64,000 nucleotides of DNA from Ehrlichia chaffeensis str. Arkansas. GTDB lineage: Bacteria; Pseudomonadota; Alphaproteobacteria; Rickettsiales; Anaplasmataceae. The position numbers were made by a program, and so were the translations under genes. Within the stretch, counting starts at the first letter, position 1. Each line of letters starts with the position of its first letter. The notes beneath the pieces were generated by a model that worked only from the letters and a program-made list of their open reading frames with translations, was not told where the DNA came from and did not search any database. Location: assembly GCF_000013145.1 (NCBI RefSeq), contig NC_007799.1, forward strand, positions 372,001 to 436,000. The letters run 5' to 3'. This document shows positions 1 through 8,792 of this stretch, piece after piece.

Positions 1-896
1 ATAACGAGTAAATCATTGTCATTTTTTGGGTTTACTGCAAACTGTACGTTTGATCCACCAGTATCTACTCCTATTTCTCTAAGTATAGAAAATGATATGT
101 CTCGCATTTTTTGATATTCTACATCTCTTAAAGTCAATGCAGGTGCTACTGTTATACTATCTCCAGTGTGTACTCCCATTGGATCGAGATTTTCTATAGA
201 ACAAACTACAATGCAGTTATCTTTATTATCTCGCATAACTTCCATTTCAAATTCTTTCCACCCGATGATGGATTCATCTACTTGTACCTCAGATATTGGG
301 GAAATGTTTAAACCATGGCTTACATTTTTATGAAACTCTTCTTTATTATAGGATATACCACCCCCTATGCCACCAAGAGTAAATGATGGCCTAATTATTG
401 CTGGTAATCCTATGTATTCTAATGCGTCATTTATTTCATCAACACTTCTTATTATTATACTTTTTGGATATTTTACTCCTATTTTGTCCATTGCTTGTCG
501 GAATAGATTCCTATCTTCAGCTTTTTTAATTGCTTCTTTTGTTGCACCTATTAGTTTTACGTTATATTTTTCTAAGATTCCTAACTCACATAGGTTGATT
601 GCAGCGTTTAGAGCAGTTTGCCCACCTACTGTTGGTAGTATTGCGCTTGGTCTTTCTTTTATAATGATTTTTTCAATAATGTTTGATGTAATTGGTTCAA
701 TGTATGTTGAATCAGCAATTTCGGGATCAGTCATTATTGTTGCAGGGTTTGAGTTAATGAGGATAATTCGATATCCTTCTTGTTTTAAAACTTTACAAGC
801 TTGTGTACCTGAATAATCAAATTCACATGCTTGTCCTATAACTATAGGACCTGCTCCAATAACTAATATTGATTCTATGTCTGTACGTTTTGGCAT
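1..896 (-). CDS. carB: Carbamoyl-phosphate synthase large subunit, N-terminal part (cut by window edge)
   Basis: Reading the minus strand from an ATG at 896 gives [20 protein letters not shown] and then about 280 further residues to the window edge. The opening matches the first ATP-grasp half of Car[30 protein letters not shown], the TVGGQTALN loop, and [11 protein letters not shown]. CarB uses glutamine-derived ammonia, bicarbonate and two ATP to make carbamoyl phosphate for pyrimidine and arginine synthesis. Only about the first 298 codons are present; the rest lies beyond position 1. The small plus-strand ORF over 367-816 is its shadow. The identification is firm. Confidence 0.96.
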   Translation of the reverse strand, partial: MPKRTDIESILVIGAGPIVIGQACEFDYSGTQACKVLKQEGYRIILINSNPATIMTDPEIADSTYIEPITSNIIEKIIIKERPSAILPTVGGQTALNAAINLCELGILEKYNVKLIGATKEAIKKAEDRNLFRQAMDKIGVKYPKSIIIRSVDEINDALEYIGLPAIIRPSFTLGGIGGGISYNKEEFHKNVSHGLNISPISEVQVDESIIGWKEFEMEVMRDNKDNCIVVCSIENLDPMGVHTGDSITVAPALTLRDVEYQKMRDISFSILREIGVDTGGSNVQFAVNPKNDNDLLV

Positions 897-947
897 GATG
901 TATATAAAGAATTTAGCTGTTAATACTATAACTATTAATGCTTCGTC

Positions 948-1245
948 TTCAAAATAAAAAAAGTAAAAACTAATGTTTGATAAGGAGTTTTACTTATTTT
1001 TATATGATGTAAAATGAGAATCATTGATAAGCATTAAACTATAATCGGTACTGCAATTTTCATTATTTATATGAGTGCTATGATACTCAAAGCTTTTTCA
1101 AAATAAAAAAAGTCACAACTAATATTTAATAAGGAATTTTGCCTATTTTTATATAATGTTAAATGACAATCATTGGTAAGCCTTAAACTATAACAGTACT
1201 GCAATTTTTACTGTTTATAAAGGTGTCATGATGCTTAAAACTTTA
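948..1245. repeat. Tandem duplication, two ~149 bp copies
   Basis: Copy 1 starts at 948 and copy 2 at 1097, both with TTCAAAATAAAAAAAGT. Similarity continues through TAAACTATAA and GTACTGCAATTTT to about 1245, with scattered substitutions and small indels, so the duplication is not recent. It lies just upstream of the carB start on the non-coding side. It has no coding potential. The rest of the gap (1246-1720) shows nothing I can name. Confidence 0.85.
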
Positions 1246-1720
1246 ATGGTACAAGATATTTTATACCTGCTGTACTGAGTATGTTCTTGGTATACTGTTG
1301 ATATGAAATGTATTATTGAAAGTAGTAAATTCTTGATTAGGATGAGAAGTACTATGATTGTAAATTGGTGTTATGTTTATCTCTTTTTATGAGGAAAGTA
1401 TAGCTAATGTTATAAATGAATAGAATATATTGAAAAGCTATGCTTAGTATGTGAATGTTTTGTACGGTAGGTATGAATTTAATATAATATGTTTTTTAGC
1501 ATCCTTTGTGTTAAAAGTAATATTGTCATTTTATAACTTCCTGATTATTACTGTATTTTTTCAGAATATGACTAGTGTAATATTTTAAGTTCTCATATTA
1601 TTAATACAATATTAAATACTAAATTAAATATATTAAAAAATTATTACAAATAATTAAGAATTAGTAAACTTTATATGTTTATGACATTTATAGAAAATGT
1701 TATTTTTACAACTCTTAGTT

Positions 1721-1748
1721 GTATAGTATAAAAATTATTATACTATAC
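1721..1748. promoter_or_regulatory. Perfect 11-bp inverted repeat upstream of the 353-aa gene
   Basis: GTATAGTATAA (1721-1731) is followed by a 6-base spacer and its exact reverse complement TTATACTATAC (1738-1748). It ends 27 bases before the ATG at 1776, so it lies in the promoter or 5' leader of that gene. It could be a dimeric operator or a hairpin. The region is so AT-rich that chance palindromes are common, and no T-run follows, so a terminator is less likely. Confidence 0.35.
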
Positions 1749-1775
1749 TAATTTAATAATAAATAGGTAAGTAAG

Positions 1776-2837
1776 ATGGCTATGATAATAAAGTTTGGGG
1801 TTGAAAATCTGATCGATAGTGCTGTGGAAATAGTTTGTAAATATTTTGATATATATCAGCGAAATGATGCAGTAAAACATGTATTACATAAATGTATTAA
1901 AAGTTTAAGAACTGTAGAAAAGAAATTAAAGATATATAGAGGGAAAGAAGCTAAAGGACATGTAATTAGTGATAGCCAATTTGCTGAAATGGAGGATCTA
2001 ATAAAAAAAGTTCTCATGAAGGTGTTTGAGATTGATATTTCTTATCAAAAACAACACTTGTCTGCAGAAAAAATGGAGGAGTATAAAGTAGCTGTTAGTC
2101 TTTTATTGGATCAAATAGTAAGGTGTAAGTCTTATGCTCTTAAAGAAAGTGATATTCTTCCTAAGGTTGTAGGGAATGCAACCTTAAAACGTAGTGCATA
2201 TAAGTGTAAGCATGTAGTGGATTTTATTAATAAGAATAGATTTCTTCCTATGAATATGGGGAGATTTGATAAGCTTTGTTTTGATCTAGATTTAGATCCT
2301 CAGATTTTGAAACAAGTTATAGATTTATGCAGTTTTGCTCTTATATTTGAAATTTTGGATCTTAAGTTAGTACAATTTCTTGTTGAAATGAGATTCTTTC
2401 CACATCAAAACACTAATGTAATTAGTATAACTAAAGATAATTACATAGAATTAATGCAGCATATTATGCTTTATAAATGTTCTCAGTCTATTGGCAAAGA
2501 GTATACTAATGAGCAAGCAAGGTACTTACCTTGTTTTTCACCTGGTTATACTCGGGGTAATGTTAAGGGCAATTCATTCATATGTTTAGGAATAGCTTTG
2601 TTTATAGCACAAGCTCTATTTAATGGATTTGGGTTATTATTTATGTTGCTGTCTGAATTTAAGACACAAAATGATTGGTGGTTTATTGGCATATGTGTTG
2701 TTAATATGCTCTTAGCCGTTACTGCTCTTACGTTGATTTGTATTGGAAAGAAACAACTGAGTCAAAATCATGATACCTTATTAACGGATATAGATGTCAG
2801 TGGTATTAATATTGTTGAAGAAAGTGTAGATTTATAG
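1776..2837 (+). CDS. Hypothetical protein with two C-terminal membrane segments
   Basis: I do not recognise a family. The 353-aa product is a mostly helical, lysine-rich soluble region (residues 1 to about 260). Two hydrophobic segments follow, near 267-292 (rich in I, L, F, A) and 302-322 (FIGICVVNMLLAVTALTLIC), then a short acidic tail ending EESVDL. This suggests a protein anchored in a membrane by a C-terminal hairpin with a large cytoplasmic or lumenal N-terminal domain. There is no signal peptide. The start is the ATG at 1776 preceded by AGGTAAGTAAG. It stands alone, with long gaps on both sides. It is probably lineage-specific to Ehrlichia; that is inference. Confidence 0.75.
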   Translation: MAMIIKFGVENLIDSAVEIVCKYFDIYQRNDAVKHVLHKCIKSLRTVEKKLKIYRGKEAKGHVISDSQFAEMEDLIKKVLMKVFEIDISYQKQHLSAEKMEEYKVAVSLLLDQIVRCKSYALKESDILPKVVGNATLKRSAYKCKHVVDFINKNRFLPMNMGRFDKLCFDLDLDPQILKQVIDLCSFALIFEILDLKLVQFLVEMRFFPHQNTNVISITKDNYIELMQHIMLYKCSQSIGKEYTNEQARYLPCFSPGYTRGNVKGNSFICLGIALFIAQALFNGFGLLFMLLSEFKTQNDWWFIGICVVNMLLAVTALTLICIGKKQLSQNHDTLLTDIDVSGINIVEESVDL

Positions 2838-3329
2838 TTTTTTATTTGTATGTCATTTGTATTAGATATAGCTGATAAAAATGCAATTTATATTGTAACA
2901 TGATTATTAAGTTTGATGATTTATTTTATTATAACAACAAGTTATATGTCTGTATGTCTTTCATTTTATATTTCTCTGATTATATAATATCAACCAGTTA
3001 ACAATGTGCTCTGTATCAATTGCTTGTCGATATGTTTATAAAATATCAGAGTGCTTTTTTTCTATTACTGCAAGCAATCGTTGTGTAGGTTTTTATAAGT
3101 CTACTTTTGATGTTATTTTACTTAACTTATTATGGAAATTTCTGTTGTCTATAAAGAATCATGTATGTCTTTTTACTTCTTTGTTTAATTCTAAATGATT
3201 TTATTATGTATTGAACATTATGTGTTCTTAAATCTATATTCTTAAATAAATGTGTTATCAATATAGCATATATTATCAGTAGATTTATTGTATTATCAAA
3301 TAGAAAGCTTAATTATAGAATTTTTAAAT
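2838..3329. other. Non-coding gap
   Basis: This is a very AT-rich gap between the unknown membrane protein and the end of folP. A 64-codon ORF at 3004-3198 has no ribosome binding site and no recognisable composition, so I do not call it a gene. I saw no convincing terminator, RNA gene or repeat. Confidence 0.5.
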
Positions 3330-4172
3330 TTAAATATTATTTAGGTGTGTTTGATGCATTTTTCTAAGTAAGTTGAATGCTTCGCTATGTAAGTGAGTGT
3401 TATGTACCCTAATAAAGTCTATACCTTGTTGAAATAGAAAGATTGATATTGCTAGTGTAGCATTGTCACGTGTTGGATCATTTGATGTGTATGAAGTAAG
3501 AAAGAATTTTCGTGAGTGTCCAACATATATTTTTTGATTTAAAACTTTTAATCTATCGATATTGTTTAATATATAAAATGTTTGATTGGCGGTTTTACTA
3601 AATCCTATACCTGGATCAATAATGATTCTGTTTTTATCAATTCCTGCATTTGTTAGTTTATCAATGTACTTCTTTGCCCATATAATAATTTCATTAATTG
3701 GATCAAGGTTTTTTGGAATAGTATTGTTTTTAATTAATGGTATACCTAGACTATGGGTAATTACAACATTTACAGAACTATTTTGTAGCACCTGAAGCAT
3801 GTTCTTGTCTGATAATGTACTTACATCGTTTACATAATCTACATTTAATTCTATAGCTTTTTCAGCAGTTTTTGCATATCTAGTGTCTATGCTGACTTGA
3901 ACATTATGATTATGAGCTATTTCTATTATTTTAGGCAGTATATACTTTAATCTATCCCATTCTTCTGTTTGAGATATTGTATTGTTCCCATGTTGTGTAT
4001 ATAGGTATGTAGGCCTTGTTGATTCTCCTCCTACATCTATTATATCTGCTCCACCGTTGATTAAGTGCTTAACTTGTTGTAATGCTTTATCTATACTGAA
4101 AAATTGCCCGCCATCTGAAAATGAGTCAGGAGTATAATTTAATATGCCAACTAGTTTCGTATTGAATTTCAT
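3330..4172 (-). CDS. folP: Dihydropteroate synthase
   Basis: FolP joins para-aminobenzoate to 6-hydroxymethyl-dihydropterin diphosphate to make dihydropteroate in folate synthesis. The 280-aa product has the family signatures in order: GILNYTPDSFSDGG near residue 9, ADIIDVGGESTRP near residue 41, a VSIDTRYAKTAEKA segment, the DPGIGFSKT loop, and GHSRKFFLT, which supplies the conserved S-R-K near the pterin/phosphate site. The length is normal for the family. It starts at the ATG at 4172, five bases after the stop of the small membrane gene upstream, so the two are probably co-transcribed. Confidence 0.96.
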   Translation of the reverse strand: MKFNTKLVGILNYTPDSFSDGGQFFSIDKALQQVKHLINGGADIIDVGGESTRPTYLYTQHGNNTISQTEEWDRLKYILPKIIEIAHNHNVQVSIDTRYAKTAEKAIELNVDYVNDVSTLSDKNMLQVLQNSSVNVVITHSLGIPLIKNNTIPKNLDPINEIIIWAKKYIDKLTNAGIDKNRIIIDPGIGFSKTANQTFYILNNIDRLKVLNQKIYVGHSRKFFLTSYTSNDPTRDNATLAISIFLFQQGIDFIRVHNTHLHSEAFNLLRKMHQTHLNNI

Positions 4173-4177
4173 GAGAT

Positions 4178-4369
4178 CTATCTGAAAAATAATGCTATGA
4201 GTATTAATGATATAAATTGCAATAGTACTCTAATTATCATTATTTTATTTCTATGTTTAATGTAGAATTCATTACTTATCGCCATTAACACTACTCCAGA
4301 TATCAAAGATATTAGTGTTAATGACACGAAAACTGAAATTACTATTAACGATGTTGTATTACTAAACAT
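4178..4369 (-). CDS. Small twin-transmembrane protein (HIG1/DUF2909-like)
   Basis: This 63-aa protein is almost entirely two membrane helices: roughly residues 7-30 (LIVISVFVSLTLISLISGVVL) and 43-62. They are joined by a short basic loop with NKIMIIRVLLQ. The pattern helix, N-K-x-M-x-x-R-V-L-L-Q, helix is that of the bacterial HIG1-domain or twin-transmembrane family, small proteins of poorly known role linked in some cases to respiratory complexes. It lies directly upstream of folP with a five-base gap, as the first gene of the pair. The family call rests on motif resemblance only. Confidence 0.75.
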   Translation of the reverse strand: MFSNTTSLIVISVFVSLTLISLISGVVLMAISNEFYIKHRNKIMIIRVLLQFISLILIALFFR

Positions 4370-4527
4370 TTTTACACAATATAAAAATACACTGCATTAT
4401 ATCATAATAGTATAACTTTATCTCAGTAAAAAATTATTTATGTGAAAATTTATTAAATATCTGTATTGTTTGCTTAGATGAACGTATTGTAATATGTGTA
4501 TAATATATTAATTATTTAGAGGGATAT

Positions 4528-6300
4528 GTGGAAGGAGTAAATTTTAACTTTCAAACAATGAAGGAACTGAAACAGAGTGTTTTGTACACAAGTTTAGAAA
4601 AGTGTAAAAGTGTCTTTTGGTTTATTTTCTGGTTTAGTTCTGCTATTAATTTGCTTATGTTGTTTTTACCACTATATACTTCTCAGGTATTAGATAGAGT
4701 ACTTTCAAGTGGTAGTGTTTCTACCTTAATTATGTTAAGTGTTATTACTGTTGGTGCTTTTGCTTGTTCTTCTATATTGGAAATTTGTAGATCTTTAGTT
4801 ATGGCTAAAGTTGGTGATTGGATAGATAAGGTTGTTACCCCTGATCTTATTATGAAATCTATTAGCTTAACTTCGGTGAAGTCATCTACTTCAAGTGGGG
4901 AAGTACTTCGTGATTTAGCTGTTGTTAAAAACTTTATTACTGGATTTGGTATATTTTCACTGTTTGATACTCCATGGGCGGTGTTATATCTAGTTACTAT
5001 TTTTATGATACACAGTGTGACAGGTTATATTGCTGTGGTAGGAATAGTGTTATTAACTGGTATGGCTATTTGGAATGAATTAGCAACAAAAAAGATATTG
5101 CAAGAAGCGAGTGAGGAAGGGGTACGTAATATTCACTCAATAGATGTTGCAACTCGTAATGCTGAAGTAGTTGAAGCGATGGGAATGGTTAACTATATTG
5201 TGGATGATTGGGCAGATAGGAATGATAGAAATAGAGAGATGCAAATAAAAGCACAAAATCGTTCAAATTTAATTTCTGGGATTACTAAATTTATTAGATC
5301 AATATTACAAATATCAGTTATAGGTATTGGAGGATTTCTTGCAATTCTTGGTCATAAAACTGCTGGGGGTATTATTGCTTCATCAATCTTAATGGGAAGA
5401 GCATTAGCTCCATTTGAAGCATTGATTAATACTTGGAAAATGTTAATATCAGCTCGCATATCTTATAAAAGATTGCAGATATTACTTTTAGCTTCTCCGA
5501 AGAGAGAACAGAGCATGTCTTTACCAGCTCCTTCTGGAAGGGTTGTATTTGATCGTGTCTTCTTTACTCCTTATGGTAGCAATAAACCGACTATTAAGGG
5601 TGTATCTTTTTCAATGGAGGTTGGGGATATCGTTGGTGTTATAGGGCATAGTGCGTCTGGGAAGTCCACAATAGCAAAGTTATTGGTAGGAGTATGGAAA
5701 CCGATATCAGGTGTTGTTAGACTTGATGGTGCAGATGTTTATACGTGGAATAGAGAAGATTTTGGACGTTATATTGGTTACCTTCCACAAGATGTTGAGT
5801 TGTTTAATGCTTCGGTAAAAGTTAATATTGCAAGGATGATGCCAGATCCTGATCCTAATGAAGTTGTAAAAGCTGCTAAAATTGCTGGTGTACATGAGTT
5901 AATACTTAGCTTACCAAATGGGTATGATACAGTTATTGGTTCTAATGGAGTAGTATTATCTGGAGGACAAAAACAAATGCTAGGGTTGGCAAGGGCATTT
6001 TATGGTAATGTAAAGCTTTTAGTTCTCGATGAACCGAATGCTAATTTGGATGGAAAATCAGAGGCAAATTTGATTAATGCATTACTTTATGCAAGAAAGA
6101 ATGGTATTACTACTTTTATTATGACTCATAAAATACAGTTACTTAATGCTGTTGATAAGGTTATAGTGATGGCTGATGGTATGGTTAGTGGTGTTGGTGC
6201 TAGAGATGAAATTTTAAGTAAAGTTGTTCCTAATTATACTCCATCAAATTCTCAGCCTAAACAGCAGACCAAGCCGTTAGTAGAGTCAGAAAATACATAG
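4528..6300 (+). CDS. Type I secretion ABC transporter, permease-ATPase fusion (PrtD/HlyB type)
   Basis: The 590-aa protein fuses an exporter membrane domain (about residues 30-300) to a nucleotide-binding domain (about 335-570). The membrane domain opens with a strong helix near LLMLFLPLYTSQVLDRVL, typical of the PrtD/AprD family. The ATPase has Walker A GHSASGKST, the Q-loop YLPQDVELFN, signature LSGGQKQ, Walker B LLVLDEP, and the switch His in MTHK. There is no C39 peptidase domain. It would power export of unfolded proteins with an HlyD-like adaptor and TolC; neither is encoded nearby. The start is GTG 4528, with AGAGGG upstream; an ATG at 4558 is a possible alternative. Ehrlichia are known to export tandem-repeat and ankyrin proteins by type I secretion, so the repeat protein at 11327 is a plausible but unproven client. 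Confidence 0.92.
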   Translation: MEGVNFNFQTMKELKQSVLYTSLEKCKSVFWFIFWFSSAINLLMLFLPLYTSQVLDRVLSSGSVSTLIMLSVITVGAFACSSILEICRSLVMAKVGDWIDKVVTPDLIMKSISLTSVKSSTSSGEVLRDLAVVKNFITGFGIFSLFDTPWAVLYLVTIFMIHSVTGYIAVVGIVLLTGMAIWNELATKKILQEASEEGVRNIHSIDVATRNAEVVEAMGMVNYIVDDWADRNDRNREMQIKAQNRSNLISGITKFIRSILQISVIGIGGFLAILGHKTAGGIIASSILMGRALAPFEALINTWKMLISARISYKRLQILLLASPKREQSMSLPAPSGRVVFDRVFFTPYGSNKPTIKGVSFSMEVGDIVGVIGHSASGKSTIAKLLVGVWKPISGVVRLDGADVYTWNREDFGRYIGYLPQDVELFNASVKVNIARMMPDPDPNEVVKAAKIAGVHELILSLPNGYDTVIGSNGVVLSGGQKQMLGLARAFYGNVKLLVLDEPNANLDGKSEANLINALLYARKNGITTFIMTHKIQLLNAVDKVIVMADGMVSGVGARDEILSKVVPNYTPSNSQPKQQTKPLVESENT

Positions 6301-6365
6301 TATATAAGTACCTATATATTGTTCTGATTTATAGAGGATATAGTATTTATAAATAAGTTTTCAAG

Positions 6366-6518
6366 GAAGATGAATTATATATTACTGGAATCTCACCAAT
6401 ACAAAATAAATCTTAGTATAGTATAATTCGCAGTACAGATTATACATGTAAGAAAAAATTTATTGATTTACAACCAATAATACAAGAAAAGGCAGAAGTT
6501 TTATATCTTGATGAATAA
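6366..6518 (+). pseudogene. Dead fragment of the addA 3' end
   Basis: Read on the plus strand this stretch encodes EDELYITGISPIQNKS, then a TAG stop, then YSIIRSTDYTCKKKFIDL and so on to VLYLDE and stop. It is the last ~50 codons of addA (8640-8792, minus strand) copied in inverted orientation. The TGG tryptophan codon of addA is TAG here and a Met codon has become Ile, so it cannot yield protein as such. It has no start codon and forms the outer part of the left arm of the inverted repeat around the oxidoreductase gene. Confidence 0.88.
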
Positions 6519-6910
6519 TCCCATTATTTTATGGTAAATACCATTATAATTTTCATCATTACCAATATAAATTGATGTAACAATGCATATTAATTTTAAT
6601 ATACACTAAAACAAGTTTAAATTTTTTACTATTTCTATAATCATATGCTATTACAAACCCAGTACAAACTATGTATTGTCCAAGTACAAAAAACATCAAT
6701 TTTTAAAGAGATAACGTAAGTAATAATGTTTTAGTATACACATTATCAGTAATATTTCCACACAACACACATTAAAACCAACTTTTTATAGGAAAAAACA
6801 CCCATTTCTTGACCGTATTGTTTCCCTATATAATCCTCAGCTAGAAAGTAGCAAATTACATATTCACTGAATTAATCACACACTATAACTTTTCTTACAT
6901 AGTAAATAGG
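6366..6910 (+). repeat. Left arm of a ~545 bp inverted repeat
   Basis: This sequence is the near-identical reverse complement of 8248-8792. Diagnostic pieces are CTAGAAAGTAGCAAATTACA (6841) and CCCATTATTTTATGGTAAAT (6520), both present reversed in the right arm. Differences are few, including G/A changes and small changes at the inner end near 6900. The symmetry centre is about 7579, inside the oxidoreductase gene. Outside the addA remnant the arm is non-coding. The gap between the arm and the gene (6911-7240) shows nothing else. Confidence 0.92.
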
Positions 6911-7240
6911 AAAAATGCATGTTATATACTTAACAGTAAGAGAAACTTTGAAATATTGACTGCTGTAATTATTTTAATTATGTGATCTTGATTTATCATG
7001 GTAGTTTGTTGGATTTTAGTTAAAGTTAGTTGTCAAGATAAGAGATTGTGTTGTTACGTTTAAAAAATTTGTGGTGGTTTTGATGATATTTTTATTATTA
7101 TGCTAATTTTACAATATATGTACTAAAGTATAATGCTGTTTGTTATTAATTAATATTGATGTCTTAAATTAAAAAGATATCATTTAGCTGTTTGATAAGT
7201 ATTCTAAATGTAATTACGTTCTATTTAATTATGTGATGTT

Positions 7241-8215
7241 ATGGTAAAAGTTATTATTATTGATAAAACTGGTAGTGCTGAAGTTTTAAAATATGTTAAT
7301 CATAATATTGGTGAACCTAAAGATGATGAGGTATTGATAAAACATACAGCTATTGGCTTAAATCGCTACGATCTTGAGTGCCGTAATGGTATGCGTAAAA
7401 ATAAAAAACTTCCTGCTGTTTTAGGAGTTGAGGCAGTAGGTGTTATAGAGAGATTGGGTAAAGATGTTGAAGTGTTTAATATTGGTGATAGAGTAGGTTA
7501 TTGTACTGTATCTGGAGGGGCTTATTCTGAAAAAAGACTTATTAAACAAAAATATTTAGTTAGAATACCTGATGATATTACTGATCAAGTAGCAGCTGCG
7601 GTATTATTTAAAGGTATGACAGCGCATTATCTTACACACTTAGTTTATGCTATACGTCCTAATACTTTTGCTTTAGTGCATGGAGCAACAGGTGGTGTAG
7701 GCCAAATATTATGTCAGTGGGCTAGTTATAAAGGATGTAAAGTTATAGGTGTAATTAGTTCTGATGATAGGGCTAATATTGCCTTGCGTGCTGGATGTTC
7801 ATATGTAGTAAATAATAATAGTAAAAATTTTGTTGAGCAGATCATGGAAATTACTCACGGTTCTGGAGTTAATGTAGTTTATGACTGTATAGGTGATTTA
7901 GCTAGTAAAGTATCTTTTGAATCTCTTTGTATGTTTGGTATTTATGTTTCTTATGGCCAGATATCAGGACCTATTTCAAATGTTAGTGCTTCTATGCTAA
8001 GTTCCAGATCATTGTTTTTTACCTCTCCTTTGGTGTTCCACTATAAACGTTCTAGTTTTGATTTGGCGATGACAGCTATGGAGCTTTTTGAAGTGATAAG
8101 AAGAAATTATATAAAAGTTGGGATAAATAAGATTTATAAGTTTGGTGATATAGTAACTGCACATCAGGATTTGGAAAATAGAAAACTTACTGGTTCAAAT
8201 ATTATTGAACTGTAG
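7241..8215 (+). CDS. qor: Zinc-independent quinone oxidoreductase (MDR family, Qor-like)
   Basis: The 324-aa product follows the NADPH:quinone oxidoreductase layout of the medium-chain dehydrogenase/reductase superfamily. It has an N-terminal GroES-like domain with PAVLGVEAVGVIERLG and GDRVGYC. A Rossmann domain with the cofactor loop HGATGGVGQILCQWA (near residue 147) and the VIGVISSDDR strand follows. The catalytic and structural zinc cysteines of alcohol dehydrogenases are absent, which fits the Qor branch. The predicted role is NADPH-dependent reduction of quinones or related carbonyls in the cytoplasm. It starts at ATG 7241 with no strong ribosome binding site. It is the only gene between the two inverted-repeat arms. 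The exact substrate is unknown. Confidence 0.88.
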   Translation: MVKVIIIDKTGSAEVLKYVNHNIGEPKDDEVLIKHTAIGLNRYDLECRNGMRKNKKLPAVLGVEAVGVIERLGKDVEVFNIGDRVGYCTVSGGAYSEKRLIKQKYLVRIPDDITDQVAAAVLFKGMTAHYLTHLVYAIRPNTFALVHGATGGVGQILCQWASYKGCKVIGVISSDDRANIALRAGCSYVVNNNSKNFVEQIMEITHGSGVNVVYDCIGDLASKVSFESLCMFGIYVSYGQISGPISNVSASMLSSRSLFFTSPLVFHYKRSSFDLAMTAMELFEVIRRNYIKVGINKIYKFGDIVTAHQDLENRKLTGSNIIEL

Positions 8216-8247
8216 ATGTTTTATAAGTGAGCAAAAAGATATTTTAC

Positions 8248-8792
8248 CTTTTTACTATGATAAGAAAAGTTATAGTGCGTGATTAATTCAGTGAATATGT
8301 AATTTGCTACTTTCTAGCTGAGGATTATATAGGGAAACAATACGGTCAAGAAATGGGTGTTTTTTCCTATAAAAAGTTGGTTTTAATGTGTGTTGTGTGG
8401 AAATATTACTGATAATGTGTATACTAAAACATTATTACTTACGTTATCTCTTTAAAAATTGATGTTTTTTGTACTTGGACAATACATAGTTTGTACTGGG
8501 TTTGTAATAGCATATGATTATAGAAATAGTAAAAAATTTAAACTTGTTTTAGTGTATATTAAAATTAATATGCATTGTTACATCAATTTATATTGGTAAT
8601 GATGAAAATTATAATGGTATTTACCATAAAATAATGGGATTATTCATCAAGATATAAAACTTCTGCCTTTTCTTGTATCATTGGTTGTAAATCAATAAAT
8701 TTTTTCTTACATGTATAATCTGTATTGCGAATTATACTATACCAAGATTTATTTTGTATTGGTGAGATTCCAGTAATATATAATTCATCTTC
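8248..8792 (-). repeat. Right arm of the ~545 bp inverted repeat, running into addA
   Basis: This arm is the reverse complement of 6366-6910. It covers the whole gap between the oxidoreductase stop and addA, plus the last ~150 bases of addA. Because the addA side is intact here, this arm is the original and the left arm the copy. Apart from addA it contains no gene. Confidence 0.92.

Noticed and set aside
3004-3198. 64-codon plus-strand ORF between the 353-aa gene and folP
   Set aside because: It has no ribosome binding site and no domain, and its composition is that of random AT-rich sequence.
6366-8792. Inverted repeat considered as an insertion sequence or transposon
   Set aside because: The core gene is a metabolic oxidoreductase, there is no transposase or target-site duplication, and one arm is part of addA.
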